Shown here: in pieces, positions 63,167 to 64,000 of the stretch
Numbering within the stretch: the first letter of the stretch is position 1
How the letters are laid out: each line of letters starts with the position of its first letter
DNA from: Lasiosphaeria ovina
Taxonomy: Eukaryota > Ascomycota > Sordariomycetes > Sordariales > Lasiosphaeriaceae
Direction of reading: 5' to 3'
NCBI GenBank assembly: GCA_033439765.1
Contig: JAULSN010000009.1
Coordinates: 2,170,001-2,234,000 of the forward strand
DNA length: 64,000 nucleotides
The notes under the pieces: model-generated
What the model was told of the DNA's origin: nothing
Databases searched by the model: none
Seen by the model: only the letters and a program-made list of their open reading frames with translations
Translations under genes and position numbers: made by a program

Positions 63167-64000
63167 TAACAGGAAGCGCCGAGGCAGATCAAGCCTCCTG
63201 TGTAAGTAAGATATATGGAAGTTAATTCATGGGCCTGGGTTATAGAGTGTCTTTCTTTGGCGTCAAGGGTGGGAACGGTAAGGCGCACTGGCTGCTACTC
63301 TGCATTTCGAATAGCATGGTAATACAAAGAAAGCATGGATTTTGGGTAAATAGCCATTGATTTGTGGAAGTCATGACTAACTTGACCTCAGGTGTATGTA
63401 TGTGTTGCCACTGTGCCTCGGTCAGCGCGGGGATACGAAGTATCGCTGGCAACCCCGTTTTCTTTTTCCTTTTGTGGGAGCGGTGCACAAGAATGGACGG
63501 ACACACGATTGAACATGACACGACATGCACGGCTCGGTATATCACATGGTCCGAACCTTGGCGTATATCTAGATGTAATGGCGCACTGGAGGGAGGGAGG
63601 GGGTGGGGATGGGGGTGTTGAAAGTGAGGCACGGGGGAAAAAAAAGTACTTCCGGCTTTTTGAGAGGTCGAAATCCGCACTCTCACATTGTGCTTGTGTC
63701 ATCAACAACAAAAGTTTCGTTTTTTTTGTCTTTCGGAGATCTGGGCGAACAAAAACCCCCCCGGCTCTTTTGTTTCCCGAAACAATAGATTCACATTAGG
63801 TATTCAGAATTCAGCCCCCCATGGCCTGGCCTGAATTTGGGCCGTGGGGTTTCTTGTCTTGTCTTCTTTGCTTTGTCTTTTAAGCTTCAATTTTTCTTTT
63901 GACTTGCTTTCTTTGCTTTTTTTTCAGGAGCCTGCCCCTGACTCTCTCTCCTCGCTCTTTGTCTCTTTGTTGGGGATTCCTGCCGAAACTCCAAACCAAC
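63167..64000. other. 3' flank of the phosphodiesterase gene and unexplained right edge
   Basis: No gene seen. Contains T-rich and GGGAGGGAGGGGG-type stretches (63586-63612) and CT-rich sequence near the right edge that may be the leader of a gene beyond the window. Confidence 0.45.

Noticed and set aside
1..64000. CRISPR arrays, bacterial operons, 5S rRNA and intact transposase genes
   Set aside because: None seen on either strand; the gene structure is eukaryotic throughout.

Overview
The window is nuclear DNA from a filamentous ascomycete, most likely a Sordariomycete. The evidence is GC-rich exons with C/G-ending codons, short introns (about 40-130 nt, GTAAGT/GTATGT donors and YAG acceptors), polymerase II style spacing without operons, an intron-containing tRNA, long serine/proline-rich regulators, and decayed repeats with RIP-like (C-to-T) changes. 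The species cannot be fixed from sequence alone. Protein assignments come from family motifs I recognise; no database search was run.

Layout. 1-3 kb: a divergent leucine-catabolism pair, methylcrotonoyl-CoA carboxylase beta subunit (cut by the left edge) and isovaleryl-CoA dehydrogenase. 3-6.9 kb: gene-poor. 6.9-9.6 kb: a Nudix hydrolase and a dienelactone-hydrolase-type protein. 10.2-19.4 kb (minus strand): a 1622-residue serine-rich protein that may be of the eisosome Seg type, and a conserved single-pass membrane protein of unknown role. 21.8-24 kb: a PHD-finger protein like Cti6 of the Rpd3L deacetylase complex. 25.1-32.7 kb (minus): the mitoribosome-assembly GTPase Mtg1 and a Rom2-type Rho1 exchange factor (DEP-DH-PH-CNH). 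35.3-36.2 kb: Cu/Zn superoxide dismutase in five exons. 37-38 kb: an aldo/keto reductase pseudogene. 41.9-42.6 kb: a small disordered hypothetical protein. 46.6-53.2 kb: COX16, tRNA-Val(CAC), ATP synthase subunit d, NAC alpha (EGD2) and ribosomal eL14, with all the protein genes on the minus strand. 55.7-56.9 kb: a LYC1-type N-acetyltransferase. 58-59.4 kb: an unrecognised multi-exon gene, only partly resolved. 60.7-63.2 kb: a type II membrane nucleotide pyrophosphatase/phosphodiesterase.

Together these are mostly housekeeping genes: mitochondrial functions (MCC, IVD, Mtg1, Cox16, Atp7), translation (NAC, eL14, tRNA), cell-wall and cortex signalling (Rom2, possible Seg protein), chromatin (Cti6) and oxidative defence (SOD1). 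I see no secondary-metabolite cluster, CRISPR array or intact transposase.

The most unusual signal is a dispersed, MITE-like repeat with terminal inverted repeats. I aligned it by eye in five diverged copies, all in the right-hand 26 kb and in both orientations. The second is the aldo/keto reductase pseudogene, whose in-frame stop and loss of the catalytic histidine lie within three clustered C-to-T-type changes.
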